A stretch of 64,000 bases of DNA, from assembly GCF_900636965.1 (NCBI RefSeq), contig NZ_LR134331.1, positions 2,852,001 to 2,916,000 of the forward strand, read 5' to 3'. Position 1 is the stretch's first letter; each line of letters begins with the position of its first letter. Of the stretch, positions 27,918 through 36,548 are shown one piece after another. The position numbers and the translations under genes were made by a program. The DNA comes from Lacticaseibacillus rhamnosus (lineage in GTDB: Bacteria; Bacillota; Bacilli; Lactobacillales; Lactobacillaceae). Under the pieces are notes generated by a model. The model was not told the origin of the DNA and searched no databases. It saw nothing but the letters and a program-made list of their open reading frames with translations.

Positions 27918-28021
27918 GCTCGCTCACCGGCGCAGAAACCTGCGTGTAAGGACCTTAAGCGCAATGGCCAAAACCCGGTTGTCACGCTTAAGGCCGCTCA
28001 TGTTCCGGTTTATGCCCATAA
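27918..28021. repeat. Dispersed palindromic repeat, copy 4
   Basis: First of three copies in a row. CTCACCGGCGCAGAAACC, core GTGTAAGGACCTTAAGCG, matching CGCTTAAGGCCGCTCAT, then GTTCCGGTTT. The inner arm differs from copies 5 and 6 in a paired way. Confidence 0.85.
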
Positions 28022-28122
28022 CGCGCTCACCGGCGCAGAAACCTGCACATAAGGACCTTGGTCGTAATGGCCAAAACCGGGCAGCTCGCTTATGCCCGCT
28101 TATGTTCTGGTTTACGCCCATA
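28022..28122. repeat. Dispersed palindromic repeat, copy 5
   Basis: The left arm reads AAGGACCTTGGTCGTAATGG, but the right arm (GCAGCTCGCTTATGCCCGC) no longer pairs well. A worn copy sharing its flanks with copies 4 and 6. Confidence 0.8.
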
Positions 28123-28240
28123 ACGCGCTCACCGGCGCAGAAACCTGCACATAAGGACCTTGGTCGTAATGGCCAAAACCGGGCCATTACGACCAAGGCC
28201 ACTTATGCTCCGGTTTCTAACCGCGTCGGTTCGCGCTTAC
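28123..28240. repeat. Dispersed palindromic repeat, copy 6
   Basis: TTGGTCGTAATGGCC pairs perfectly with GGCCATTACGACCAA around a short AAAACC G centre. It ends just before the ribosome site of the NUDIX gene. The rest of the gap (27718-27917) shows no gene. Confidence 0.88.
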
Positions 28241-28260
28241 TTTTTTTAGGAGGTTTTCCC

Positions 28261-28725
28261 TTGGCAGATTATATTAAACAGATTCGTGCAAAAGTTGGCC
28301 ATACGCCACTGATTATGGCTGGGGTTATTGGTATTTTGACTGACGAAGCGGGACGGGTTTTGTTTCAGCAACGTAGCGATTTTAAAGGTCAATGGGGTCT
28401 TATCAGTGGCACCATTGAGTATGGTGAAACGCCGGCACAGACCATGATTCGTGAGTTTAAAGAAGAAACGAACTTAACGGTCAAGGTTGTTTCTTTGCTC
28501 GGGGTTGATGGTGACCTCACCCTTACTTATCCCAATGGCGATGTTGCGCAATGGCTTTGTCCGGTGTTTCTCGTGAAACAATTAGGCGGCGAGCTTAGTG
28601 CCGATAACGACGAAACTGAACAGTTGCAATACTTTGCGCCAAGCGAGGCACCGCGGCTTTTTAATCAGCAGCATCGTGCCGCATTGGCCCATTTTATTGC
28701 TGGCGAAACGGGGTACTTCGATTGA
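28261..28725 (+). CDS. NUDIX hydrolase
   Basis: This 154-aa NUDIX pyrophosphatase has the complete NUDIX box GTIEYGETPAQTMIREFKEE and helix residues REFKEET. Such enzymes cleave nucleoside diphosphates linked to other groups. The start is a TTG with TAGGAGG eight bases upstream. A much longer open frame upstream translates repeat DNA and is not a real extension. Its stop overlaps the start of a P-loop kinase gene (TGATG), so the pair is translationally coupled. Substrate unknown. Confidence 0.9.
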   Translation: MADYIKQIRAKVGHTPLIMAGVIGILTDEAGRVLFQQRSDFKGQWGLISGTIEYGETPAQTMIREFKEETNLTVKVVSLLGVDGDLTLTYPNGDVAQWLCPVFLVKQLGGELSADNDETEQLQYFAPSEAPRLFNQQHRAALAHFIAGETGYFD

Positions 28726-29243
28726 TGAAACAACTTATTATCCTCCGAGGTAATTCAGGTAGTGGAAAAACAACCACCGCAAAGGCCTTACGTAAGCATT
28801 TGACTAACTCGCTGCTAATTTCTCAAGATGTTGTTCGTCGCGACATGTTAGCCGAGAAGGATAAGCCCAATAGTCCTAACATTGAATTGATTGATCTGAT
28901 TGCCCGTTTTGGGTTTTCTCATCAACAAATCGTGATTGTTGAGGGTATCTTAAGTGCGGCTCGCTATGGCCAAATGCTTAAAGCGCTCATGAACACTGCC
29001 GATCAAAGTCTGGTTTACTACTTTGATCTATCGTTTGACGAAACTCTCCGACGCCACGCCCACCGCCCGAAAGCAGCCGCTTTTGGCGCAGAGGCTATGC
29101 ATCGGTGGTTTCGACCGCATGACTATCTGGGTGTCCCCAATGAGCACTTGATTCAGGCTGATCAATCACAAGACACTGTCGTCAGTCGAATACTGGCCGA
29201 TCTTAACAAGCGAAACTCTGATCAAGCGCGCTATTCCGACTGA
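28725..29243 (+). CDS. P-loop kinase (zeta-toxin/nucleoside-kinase-like)
   Basis: This 172-aa protein has Walker A GNSGSGKTTTAK at ~9-20 and a Walker B-like strand IVIVEGIL. HAHRPKAAAFG fits a lid region with catalytic basic residues. It belongs to the small P-loop kinases often annotated as uridine or zeta-toxin-like kinase. No antitoxin partner is visible; the coupled partner is the NUDIX hydrolase, suggesting a joint role in nucleotide or small-molecule metabolism. Substrate unknown. Confidence 0.8.
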   Translation: MKQLIILRGNSGSGKTTTAKALRKHLTNSLLISQDVVRRDMLAEKDKPNSPNIELIDLIARFGFSHQQIVIVEGILSAARYGQMLKALMNTADQSLVYYFDLSFDETLRRHAHRPKAAAFGAEAMHRWFRPHDYLGVPNEHLIQADQSQDTVVSRILADLNKRNSDQARYSD

Positions 29244-29499
29244 AACCTTAGCCCACTTCGGAATTTTGGTTTAAAGACGTTGTATAACCTCCTCAGGGCA
29301 AAATATTACTGCTTTCGTCTGTTTCGGACTAGAATGATGGCGTAATGATGTTCTTGGTAAGTATTGGCATTCATGAGACTGCGTTAACTGGTACGGCAGC
29401 TAGCAAGTAAGGACCGAACAGCATATTGGGCTGAGGGTTTAAATCGCCTACCTGTTGGCTGTCGTTTTCGCAGTTGACGCCCACTAAGGAGTGTTTTTC

Positions 29500-30123
29500 A
29501 TGACAAGTTATCCACGTCGCGATCCCGTGACAGATCAGCTGTTAACCCCGGAAAATTCTGCTTTGATTTTAATTGATTACCAACCGACCCAAGTTGAGTC
29601 GATTGGCTCGATGAATCACCATACGCTCATTCAAAATGTGGTGATGACGGCCAAGTTGGCTCAAGTCTACAAAGTGCCGATCATCCTTTCAACTGTTAAC
29701 GTCAAAAGCGGTCGGAATAAGGACACGATTCCTGATCTGAAAAAAGTCCTTGGTGATCTGCCGAGTATTGATCGAACATCGATTAATGCGTGGCAGGATC
29801 AGGACTTTGTTGAAGCAGTCAAAGCAACGGGCCGCAAGAATCTGGTTATGGCAGCTTTATGGACCGAAGCCTGTCTGACTTTTCCAACCCTTGATGCTTT
29901 AGCAGAAGGCTTCCATGTCTTTCCTGTTGTTGATGCAGTCGGTGGCACATCAACGATTGCGCACGAAACTGCATTGCGCCGCATCGAACAAGCCGGTGCC
30001 CAGTTGACCACGAATGCCCAGTTAGCTTGCGAGTGGCAGCGTGACTGGAATCGAACCGAGACCGTCCCGGACTTTGTTAAATTGATGCTTGAATCAGGCG
30101 ACTTCATCAATCTGGGCGCTTAG
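29500..30123 (+). CDS. Isochorismatase-family cysteine hydrolase
   Basis: This 207-aa hydrolase of the isochorismatase/nicotinamidase fold has catalytic Asp26 (LILIDYQ), a likely catalytic Lys113 (GRKNLVMA) and nucleophile Cys125 (LWTEACLTFP). Members hydrolyse amides or ethers of small molecules; this subgroup (ycaC-like) has no firm substrate. TAAGGAG precedes the ATG; three upstream codons from GTG are not needed. It is alone between the kinase and MFS genes, and the 256-bp gap before it shows no gene. A terminator follows. Confidence 0.9.
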   Translation: MTSYPRRDPVTDQLLTPENSALILIDYQPTQVESIGSMNHHTLIQNVVMTAKLAQVYKVPIILSTVNVKSGRNKDTIPDLKKVLGDLPSIDRTSINAWQDQDFVEAVKATGRKNLVMAALWTEACLTFPTLDALAEGFHVFPVVDAVGGTSTIAHETALRRIEQAGAQLTTNAQLACEWQRDWNRTETVPDFVKLMLESGDFINLGA

Positions 30124-30151
30124 TTTAAGGTGCTACAAGGATTTGCAGGTT

Positions 30152-30193
30152 GAATCGGTCTTAGAGACGAAATATGTCTCTAAGGCCGATTTC
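30152..30193 (+). terminator. Terminator after the isochorismatase-family gene
   Basis: GAATCGGTCTTAGAGAC pairs with GTCTCTAAGGCCGATTTC (one wobble). A T-rich tract follows. The stem shares the sequence ATCGGTCTTAGAG with the argH terminator. Confidence 0.85.
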
Positions 30194-30278
30194 TCTTTTC
30201 GCATACGCCTTGTTCTAACCAGATCAGTCAAAATATCGTTCCCACATAAATAATGGGTGGGTCGCGGAGGTATTTCAT

Positions 30279-31700
30279 ATGCAACATCTTACAACCACGT
30301 CTAAACGCTGGTGGTTACTGATTGCGCTGGGCTTTTTTGCGTTTATGACGAATCTTGACGGTTCAATCGTTAACATTGCAATCCCGCTGATGGCCAAGAA
30401 CCTTCATGTCTCCGCTAGCCGGATGGAATGGACTGTGTCGTTATATCTGATTGTTTTAAGTGCCTTGCTGCTGCCTTTTGGTAAACTCGGGGATCGCATT
30501 GGTAAACGCCGGATTTTCAAATGGGGCACAGGGACTTTTGTGCTTGGCTCTTTAATGGCAGGGATTAATCTGGGTTTTAACTTTTTGATGTTGGGCCGCA
30601 TGGTGCAGGCGCTGGGTGGGGCGATGACGTTAGCGAACACTTATGGCATCGTGACTTCCACCTTTGCTTTGGCGGAACGCGGTCGGGCAATGGGCGTCGT
30701 GAGCACCTTTGTCGCACTGGGGGGGGTTGCCGGGCCTAGTCTTGGCGGACTTATTCTGGCACACTTTAGCTGGCCGATGATTTTTCTGATTAATGTGCCC
30801 ATTGGTTTGATCGCGCTAGGCATCTCCTTGTGGTCAATGGACAATGGTCGGCCCCAACCCGGCGCTTATGACGGCGTCGGCATGGTGTTGCAAGCAACCG
30901 CCATTGCCAGCGGGTTCTGGGGACTTAACTTAGCGCAACAAAGCGGTTTTGGTGATCCCCTCGTTCTTGCCACGTTAGCGTTGGCGGTTATCAGCTTAAT
31001 GGCATTTCTTGGCTTTGAGCGTCATCAGTCAGCCCCGCTACTACCCATGAGTATCTTTCGCGTCCGCATCTTTACACTCGGCGTTTTGACTGTTTTCTTC
31101 ATCTTCATGGTTCAGTTCTTTAGTACCGTCTTGATGCCGTTTTACCTTGAAGACGCGCGCAGGCTCACACCGGGTGCGGCTGGGGCGCTGTTGTCGCTGT
31201 ACCCGTTGATGATGGTCTTCTTTGCTCCATTAGGCGGATGGCTGGCGGACAAATGGCAGGTTCCTGCTGTCGCGCTATTAGGTAGTCTACTCATTGCAAT
31301 CGGCAGTCTGCTGGGTGCCACGCTCAAACTCAACGCCCCGTTAACTATCTATATCATCAGCACGCTTTTGATCGGCATCGGAAGCGGCTTGTTTCAATCC
31401 CCCATTGGCGACGTGGTCATGTCGGTGGTGCCAAAAGCGCAACTTGGCATTGCCGGCAGTTTTAACGCCTTAGCCCGCAATCTCGGCATGGTAAGCGGCA
31501 CCGCGGTAGCAACCACGGTCTTATTTGGCACCATGAGTCACTTGGCAGCGCGCCGGGTCACGACCTATCCCACCAACCACCCGGAATTTTTCATGGTCGG
31601 CTTACAGATTGCGATGCTCGTTGCGGCCGGATTAGCGCTCCTTGGTGCCATTGCCATCGCGCTCACCATCAAACCTTGGCAGGCGCACAAGAAGAACTGA
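30279..31700 (+). CDS. MFS drug-efflux transporter, DHA2 (EmrB/QacA) family
   Basis: This 473-aa exporter has about fourteen predicted helices. The DHA2 motif LDGSIVNIAIP lies in helix 1, GKLGDRIGKRRIF in loop 2-3, and antiporter motif C-like GGVAGPSLGG in helix 5. These use the proton gradient to expel drugs or dyes; the true substrate is unknown. GGAGG lies eight bases before the ATG. Followed within 100 bp by a second MFS gene on the same strand. Confidence 0.92.
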   Translation: MQHLTTTSKRWWLLIALGFFAFMTNLDGSIVNIAIPLMAKNLHVSASRMEWTVSLYLIVLSALLLPFGKLGDRIGKRRIFKWGTGTFVLGSLMAGINLGFNFLMLGRMVQALGGAMTLANTYGIVTSTFALAERGRAMGVVSTFVALGGVAGPSLGGLILAHFSWPMIFLINVPIGLIALGISLWSMDNGRPQPGAYDGVGMVLQATAIASGFWGLNLAQQSGFGDPLVLATLALAVISLMAFLGFERHQSAPLLPMSIFRVRIFTLGVLTVFFIFMVQFFSTVLMPFYLEDARRLTPGAAGALLSLYPLMMVFFAPLGGWLADKWQVPAVALLGSLLIAIGSLLGATLKLNAPLTIYIISTLLIGIGSGLFQSPIGDVVMSVVPKAQLGIAGSFNALARNLGMVSGTAVATTVLFGTMSHLAARRVTTYPTNHPEFFMVGLQIAMLVAAGLALLGAIAIALTIKPWQAHKKN

Positions 31701-31792
31701 CGAACCGTCTTCACCCCGGCATCTTTTCCCCTTCACTGAAAAAAGTGATAGCATAAAATCACTGGGCACATTTTTGAGGAGGAAAAAGACGC

Positions 31793-32983
31793 ATGGAAAA
31801 GAACCATTCAACAACTTTGCTCACATGGGGCATACTTTTGGTGGGTGCGAATCTGCGCCTGCCGATTACCATGATCCCGCCGCTGCTACCCACCATTGAA
31901 CGCACTTTGGGGTTACCGGCTTCGATGGCTGGCATGTTGACCACCATTCCGCTGTTGATGTTCGCATTAGCATCGCCACTCATCGCCAAAATGGGAAATC
32001 GGCGCGGTAATGAGTGGAGCTTGCTTATTGCGCTCATTATTTTATTACTTGGCAGCTTACTGCGGATCATCCCTAGTCTCATCGCCTTAGTGATCGGTAC
32101 GCTGCTCATCGGCTTTGGCATTTCAGGCGGCAATGTCTTGCTGCCGGCGATCATCAAAGATCAGTTCCCGCAGTCGATTGGCGCCAAAACCAGCCTCTAC
32201 ACCGTTACCATGGGGCTAGTCGCATCGCTGGGAACCGGACTGGCAGGACTGTTGAACCAACAATTTCATATGAAGTTCACCATGGCTGCCTTCTCCTTAG
32301 TTGGCGTGGCCGGCTTAGTGGTCTGGGCCCTTGCCTTTCGTCGCCTGGCACCGATAAAAAATCAGGCCGCGACCGGTCGGCGAAATGTGCGCGTGTCCCG
32401 TTCGCTATTAGCCTGGTGGATTGCTTTATTTTTCGGCTTACAAAGTTTTCTCTATTACTCATTACTGACATGGCTTCCTAGTCTTTGGCATGCGGCTGGT
32501 TTTTCGCAACTGGCTGCGGGCAACCTGGCAACAATTTTTCAGTTGAGCGGCATGCCGGCAACCCTGTCGATTCCGTTTATCGCAGAGCGGCGTCATGGCA
32601 TGGCCTATAGCGTTTGGGGAATTATGCTCGGTTTTGTATTAGGGGCTTTGGGCGTGCTCATCCCGGGGGCCAACTTCGGGTTGAATGTGGTCTTCTCCTT
32701 ACTAATGGGCGTGGCTTCCGGGGCGGCTTTTGCGATCTGTATCGTCTTCTTCCAGAAGAAAACCGCCGATGCGTACGAAACAGCCAGTCTATCCGGCTTT
32801 GCGCAAAGTCTCGGTTATCTCTTTGCTGCAGTTGGCCCTGTGCTTTATGGTTTTATTCAAACAACCACCGGCTCATGGAATCTGTTATTATGGATCACAG
32901 TAGGGTTGACCCTATTCATGTTTGGTGCCGGACTTATCATTAACGCCAAACACAGTATTTTCGCCCCCAGTGATCATCGGTAG
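31793..32983 (+). CDS. MFS transporter, CynX/NimT-like
   Basis: This 396-aa, twelve-helix MFS protein has NLRLPITMIPPLLPTIE at the start, as in cyanate/2-nitroimidazole transporter-like (CynX/NimT) members. Mid-protein hydrophilic loop SNRGRA-type residues are absent; the loop reads KNQAATGRRNVRVSR. GAGGAGG lies before the ATG. It follows the DHA2 exporter with a short gap and precedes an aldo/keto reductase, so the three may be read together. The substrate cannot be deduced. Confidence 0.85.
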   Translation: MEKNHSTTLLTWGILLVGANLRLPITMIPPLLPTIERTLGLPASMAGMLTTIPLLMFALASPLIAKMGNRRGNEWSLLIALIILLLGSLLRIIPSLIALVIGTLLIGFGISGGNVLLPAIIKDQFPQSIGAKTSLYTVTMGLVASLGTGLAGLLNQQFHMKFTMAAFSLVGVAGLVVWALAFRRLAPIKNQAATGRRNVRVSRSLLAWWIALFFGLQSFLYYSLLTWLPSLWHAAGFSQLAAGNLATIFQLSGMPATLSIPFIAERRHGMAYSVWGIMLGFVLGALGVLIPGANFGLNVVFSLLMGVASGAAFAICIVFFQKKTADAYETASLSGFAQSLGYLFAAVGPVLYGFIQTTTGSWNLLLWITVGLTLFMFGAGLIINAKHSIFAPSDHR

Positions 32984-33047
32984 CGCTTGCACGATTAATG
33001 CGTATTCCTTAAACTGACATTGAATGACAACAAGAGGAGGCCACAAA

Positions 33048-33977
33048 ATGGCAATCACAACAACAATTGGAAAAAGTCATGTCGTCACCGGCAAACTTGG
33101 TTTAGGCACCAATAAAGTTGGCGGCCACAACCTTTTTCCGAATCTACATGATGAAGACGGACTTGCGGTTGTGAAAACGGCGCTGGATCATGGTATTGAG
33201 ATGCTCGATACGGCTTATATGTACGGTCTTGGCCAATCCGAAACGTTAATCGGTCAGGCCATCCAAGGCTATGACCGCGCAAAAATTATTTTGGCAACCA
33301 AAGCCGCGCAAGATCCCCATCAAGATTTAAAACCGAATAACGATCCTAAGTTCTTAACGCAGGCAATTGACGACGCCTTGTTGCGCCTTAAAACCGACTA
33401 TCTCGATATCTTCTACATTCATTTTCCGGATGACAAAACCGATAAGGCGGAGGCGGTCAATGCAGTTGCCAATGCGCGTAAGGCCGGGAAAGTTCGCGCT
33501 ATCGGGGTTTCCAACTTCTCACTTGATCAAATTAAAGAAGCCAACCAAGACGATCAAGTTGATGTCGTGGAAGATCATTACAGCCTTGTCCACCGCGATG
33601 CCGAAACGACGCTTTTCCCTTATCTAAAAGAGCATCAGATCAGCTTTGTCCCATACTTCCCCCTTGCCTCGGGCTTGTTAACCGGTAAATATGGGCCTGA
33701 TGATGCTGACAAATTCAAGAAGCGCTTTTCTGCCGATGAATTCAAAGAAATTTTAGCCGCACTTCGCGAAGTTGACGGCATTGCGGATGCACACCAAGCA
33801 ACAATTGCGCAGATTATGCTCGCTTGGTACATGAAGAACCCCGACATTGCCGTTGTCATCCCCGGTGCCCGCCTGCCAGAACAAGCCGCTAGTAATGCTA
33901 AAGCGCTCGATGTCGATCTACGGGATGCAGAATACGAATCGATCAATGAGTTGTTCAAAAACTTCAAAACAAAGTAA
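33048..33977 (+). CDS. Aldo/keto reductase
   Basis: This 309-aa NADPH-dependent reductase of the AKR barrel family shows the tetrad: Asp and Tyr in LDTAYMYGLG, Lys in ILATKAA, His in IFYIHFPDD. The NADPH site includes IPGARLPEQAASN. It reduces aldehydes or ketones to alcohols; the substrate is unknown. AGAGGAGG lies before the ATG, so the eight extra upstream codons are dropped. A bidirectional terminator follows. Confidence 0.92.
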   Translation: MAITTTIGKSHVVTGKLGLGTNKVGGHNLFPNLHDEDGLAVVKTALDHGIEMLDTAYMYGLGQSETLIGQAIQGYDRAKIILATKAAQDPHQDLKPNNDPKFLTQAIDDALLRLKTDYLDIFYIHFPDDKTDKAEAVNAVANARKAGKVRAIGVSNFSLDQIKEANQDDQVDVVEDHYSLVHRDAETTLFPYLKEHQISFVPYFPLASGLLTGKYGPDDADKFKKRFSADEFKEILAALREVDGIADAHQATIAQIMLAWYMKNPDIAVVIPGARLPEQAASNAKALDVDLRDAEYESINELFKNFKTK

Positions 33978-34020
33978 CCGACGCTTGCTGATTTCCAGCA
34001 GTGAAAATAAACCGCTCCAT

Positions 34021-34069
34021 AAAAAACAGCTCACAGCCTTCAAAAAAGAAGTCCTGTGAGCTGTTTTTT
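34021..34069. terminator. Bidirectional terminator between aldo/keto reductase and manO
   Basis: AAAAAACAGCTCACAG pairs perfectly with CTGTGAGCTGTTTTTT, giving A- and T-runs on both sides of the stem. Confidence 0.92.
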
Positions 34070-34092
34070 GTCTTATACGCCTGGGATCGTTG

Positions 34093-34458
34093 CTACTTCT
34101 TGCGTGTAAAGGCGCGCTTTACGACTTGCCAGAAAGTTAACGACTTAACAATTCGCTCGGCGGGAATGTGCACCCGAATGGCACGTAAAACCCGCTTAGG
34201 ATCTTTCGCTGCAAACGTATACGTCCCATTCTTTTTGGTTTTAATGGCAAAGCGCGGGATCCACTTACCTTTGAAGATGACGGAAGCAATGACCCAGTCC
34301 ACTTCATTCCACGGAATCTGATAGAAGTCACGTACGTTTTTTTCATTGAAAAATTCGAATCCTTTATCACCGATCATGATCTTGCCATAGGCCGGCATTC
34401 CCATAAAGGCCGTACCTTCAATCACTAACTCGGATTTGGTGTTGATTGATTGAACCAT
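34093..34458 (-). CDS. manO: DUF956 family protein (ManO-like)
   Basis: This 121-aa DUF956 protein (MVQSINTKSELVIEGTAFMG; DFYQIPWNEVDWV) is found as the last gene of mannose-class PTS operons in lactobacilli, streptococci and Listeria, where it is called ManO. It may have a regulatory or membrane-associated role; the biochemical function is not established. AAAGGATGG precedes the ATG. Here it is separated from the IID gene by a terminator and a palindromic repeat, so its expression may depend on readthrough or its own promoter. Confidence 0.88.
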   Translation of the reverse strand: MVQSINTKSELVIEGTAFMGMPAYGKIMIGDKGFEFFNEKNVRDFYQIPWNEVDWVIASVIFKGKWIPRFAIKTKKNGTYTFAAKDPKRVLRAIRVHIPAERIVKSLTFWQVVKRAFTRKK

Positions 34459-34583
34459 TTTTTGCCATCCTTTTAAACTGAAGTTGACTGTGCTTGCTGA
34501 TGTGCCTTGCTTGTTGGGTTTATTGGTTTTGGAGAGACTTTCGCCAAAATGCGTTTGTGGCGAAGTTTAAACTTACCCTCCAA

Positions 34584-34709
34584 AACGCGTTCGCAGTCGC
34601 AGTCGCAGCAATCTACGTGTAAGGACCTCAAGTCTAAATGGCCAAAGCCCAGCCATTTAGACTTGAGGCCACTTACACTCCGATTGCTAAACGCTCCTGC
34701 TCACGCTCT
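34584..34709. repeat. Dispersed palindromic repeat, copy 7
   Basis: GCAGCAATCTACGTGTAAGG and its partner CTTACACTCCGATTGCT form the outer arms; inner arms AAGTCTAAATGGC and GCCATTTAGACTT pair perfectly. The GCAATC variant is shared with copy 3. It ends CTCCTGCTCACGCTC. Confidence 0.88.
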
Positions 34710-34720
34710 CCATTATAAAA

Positions 34721-34751
34721 CAAAAGCCCAGACTTTGTGTCTGAGCTTTTG
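34721..34751 (-). terminator. Terminator of the mannose PTS operon
   Basis: CAAAAGCCCAGAC and GTCTGAGCTTTTG pair with one mismatch around TTTGT; TTTT follows on the minus strand. It lies directly after the IID stop. Confidence 0.8.
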
Positions 34752-34781
34752 AAGTCTTGGTTCGACTTTTGGTGGTTGATC

Positions 34782-35693
34782 TTACATCAAGCCGATGACG
34801 TGGAAGACAACCCCGACGACGAACAGACCAAGAATGATAATGATTGGAGAAACTTTCTTCTTCAGCAACCACATGCAGAACAAGGTAAGCAGTAAGCCCA
34901 TCAAACCTGGAATTAAGCTATCCAAGTTATCCTGTAAGGTCGTAACCTTGTTTTTAGTCAGTGACAAGCCTTGAGATTGTAATTCTAAAGCCTTTTGAAC
35001 TCCAGCTTTTCCGCTTGGTAATGAACTCCAGTCAATGTAAGCACCTTTTTGGTTTGGAACATTTGAAACAACCGGGGTGAACTTGACGGATACCCAGCGG
35101 TTAACCAGTGATCCTAGGATAAACATACCAAGGATTGTGGCACCCTTCGTAACTTCACCAAGCAAGCCACCTGACAAGTCTTCAGTAATCTTACTACCTG
35201 CTTTATAGCCAAATTCCTGCGTGTACCATAGGAAGGCCATACGAATCGCATTCCATAAAACAAAGTACAAAATTGGCCCTAAGAGATTGCCGGCCATCGC
35301 CATGGATGCGGCTAACGCACCGATAATTGGCTTAACCGTGAACCAGAACACTGGATCGCCGACACCAGCCAGCGGACCCATCATCCCGACTTTGACACCC
35401 TGAATGGCTTTATCGTCAATTGGGGCACCATTAGCACGTTCTTCTTCCAGTGCCATCGTAACACCCAGAATCGGTGAAGCCAGATATGGGTGGGTGTTAA
35501 AGAATTCCAAGTGCCGCTTCAAAGCAGCGGAACGATCTTCCTTAGTATGATACAAACGCTTCAGTGCTGGAATTAAGGTATAAGCCCAGCCACCATTTTG
35601 CATACGTTCGTAGTTCCAAGAACCTTGAAGGAAGGTTGACCGCCACCAAACCTTAATTCGGTCGCCTTTTGTGATATGAACTTCTTCAGCCAT
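34782..35693 (-). CDS. manN: PTS mannose-class IID
   Basis: This 303-aa membrane subunit has EEVHITKGDRIKVWWRSTFLQGSWNYERMQNGGW near its start (in two parts), the hallmark of IID proteins, and VGMMGPLAGVGDPVFWFT. It forms the sugar channel with IIC for glucose/mannose uptake. Start chosen at MAEEVH with AAAGGAGG nine bases upstream; seven extra codons overlapping IIC are unlikely. Such channels are also known receptors for class IIa bacteriocins in related genera. Confidence 0.94.
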   Translation of the reverse strand: MAEEVHITKGDRIKVWWRSTFLQGSWNYERMQNGGWAYTLIPALKRLYHTKEDRSAALKRHLEFFNTHPYLASPILGVTMALEEERANGAPIDDKAIQGVKVGMMGPLAGVGDPVFWFTVKPIIGALAASMAMAGNLLGPILYFVLWNAIRMAFLWYTQEFGYKAGSKITEDLSGGLLGEVTKGATILGMFILGSLVNRWVSVKFTPVVSNVPNQKGAYIDWSSLPSGKAGVQKALELQSQGLSLTKNKVTTLQDNLDSLIPGLMGLLLTLFCMWLLKKKVSPIIIILGLFVVGVVFHVIGLM

Positions 35694-35710
35694 GTTTGTC
35701 AACCTCCTTT

Positions 35711-36523
35711 TCAATAATTATCAATAATGTCGCCGACAGGATCACCGGCACCACTATTCGAACCGCCATTACCTGAGCCGCCGCCTTGCTTGGACAATGC
35801 CAAGTAAATCAGTGCCAGTGAAATACCGATAGCACCAAGGCCGATCAGGGTAATTTCTTTAACTGTTGCCAGCACAAACCCAATCGCAAAGAATGGCCAT
35901 ACTTCACGAGTCGCCATCATGTTAATAACCATAGCGTACCCGACAGCAACAACCATGCCCCCGCCAATGCCAAGACCAGTCGTTAACCAATCAGGCATCT
36001 GTTCAAGCAATGCCCGCACTGGGCCGGCACCAACAGCAAGAATTAAGCCTGCAGGAATCGCAATCCGCAAGCCCTGCATGCAGATCGCGACCCATTGCCA
36101 GAAATCAATTTTACCGAAACTACCTTCTTCAGCAGCACGGTCCATGATATGAACGATCGCAGTTGCCAAGGTACGTACTAAGGTGGTCAGCAACAAACCG
36201 GCAACCGCCAGCGGAACCGCAATCGCAATCGCTGAACTAACACCTTTAGTACCCTGACCGCCAAGAACTAGAATAATAGCTGATGCAACTGAGGCCAATG
36301 CAGCATCTGGTGCAACGGCCGCGCCAATGTTAGCCCAGCCTAAAGCGATCATTTGTAATTGGCCACCCAGTACCAAACATGGGGCCAGATTGCCGGTCAC
36401 AAGTCCGATCAACGTGCACGCAATAACTGGCTGATGGAAGTGGAATTCATCCAAAATACCTTCCATACCAGCAAGGAATGACACGATGAGGACCAGAATG
36501 ATTTGAATAAAATTCAAAGTCAT
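35711..36523 (-). CDS. manM: PTS mannose-class IIC
   Basis: This 270-aa integral membrane subunit has the family features LAGMEGILDEFHFHQPVIACTL (N-terminal, in part) and GGQLQMIALGWANIGAAVAPD. With IID it forms the translocation pore. The C-terminus carries a Gly/Ser-rich tail (SKQGGGSGNGGSNSG) typical of lactobacilli. GGAGG lies before the ATG. Spaced about 25 bp after IIAB and 17 bp before IID on the same strand, so one operon. Confidence 0.95.
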   Translation of the reverse strand: MTLNFIQIILVLIVSFLAGMEGILDEFHFHQPVIACTLIGLVTGNLAPCLVLGGQLQMIALGWANIGAAVAPDAALASVASAIILVLGGQGTKGVSSAIAIAVPLAVAGLLLTTLVRTLATAIVHIMDRAAEEGSFGKIDFWQWVAICMQGLRIAIPAGLILAVGAGPVRALLEQMPDWLTTGLGIGGGMVVAVGYAMVINMMATREVWPFFAIGFVLATVKEITLIGLGAIGISLALIYLALSKQGGGSGNGGSNSGAGDPVGDIIDNY

Positions 36524-36548
36524 GAGTCTTCTTCCTCCGTTTCAAAAA

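Noticed and set aside
27895-28260. Long upstream extension of the NUDIX reading frame
   Set aside because: It translates three palindromic repeat copies; the TTG with TAGGAGG at 28261 is the better start.
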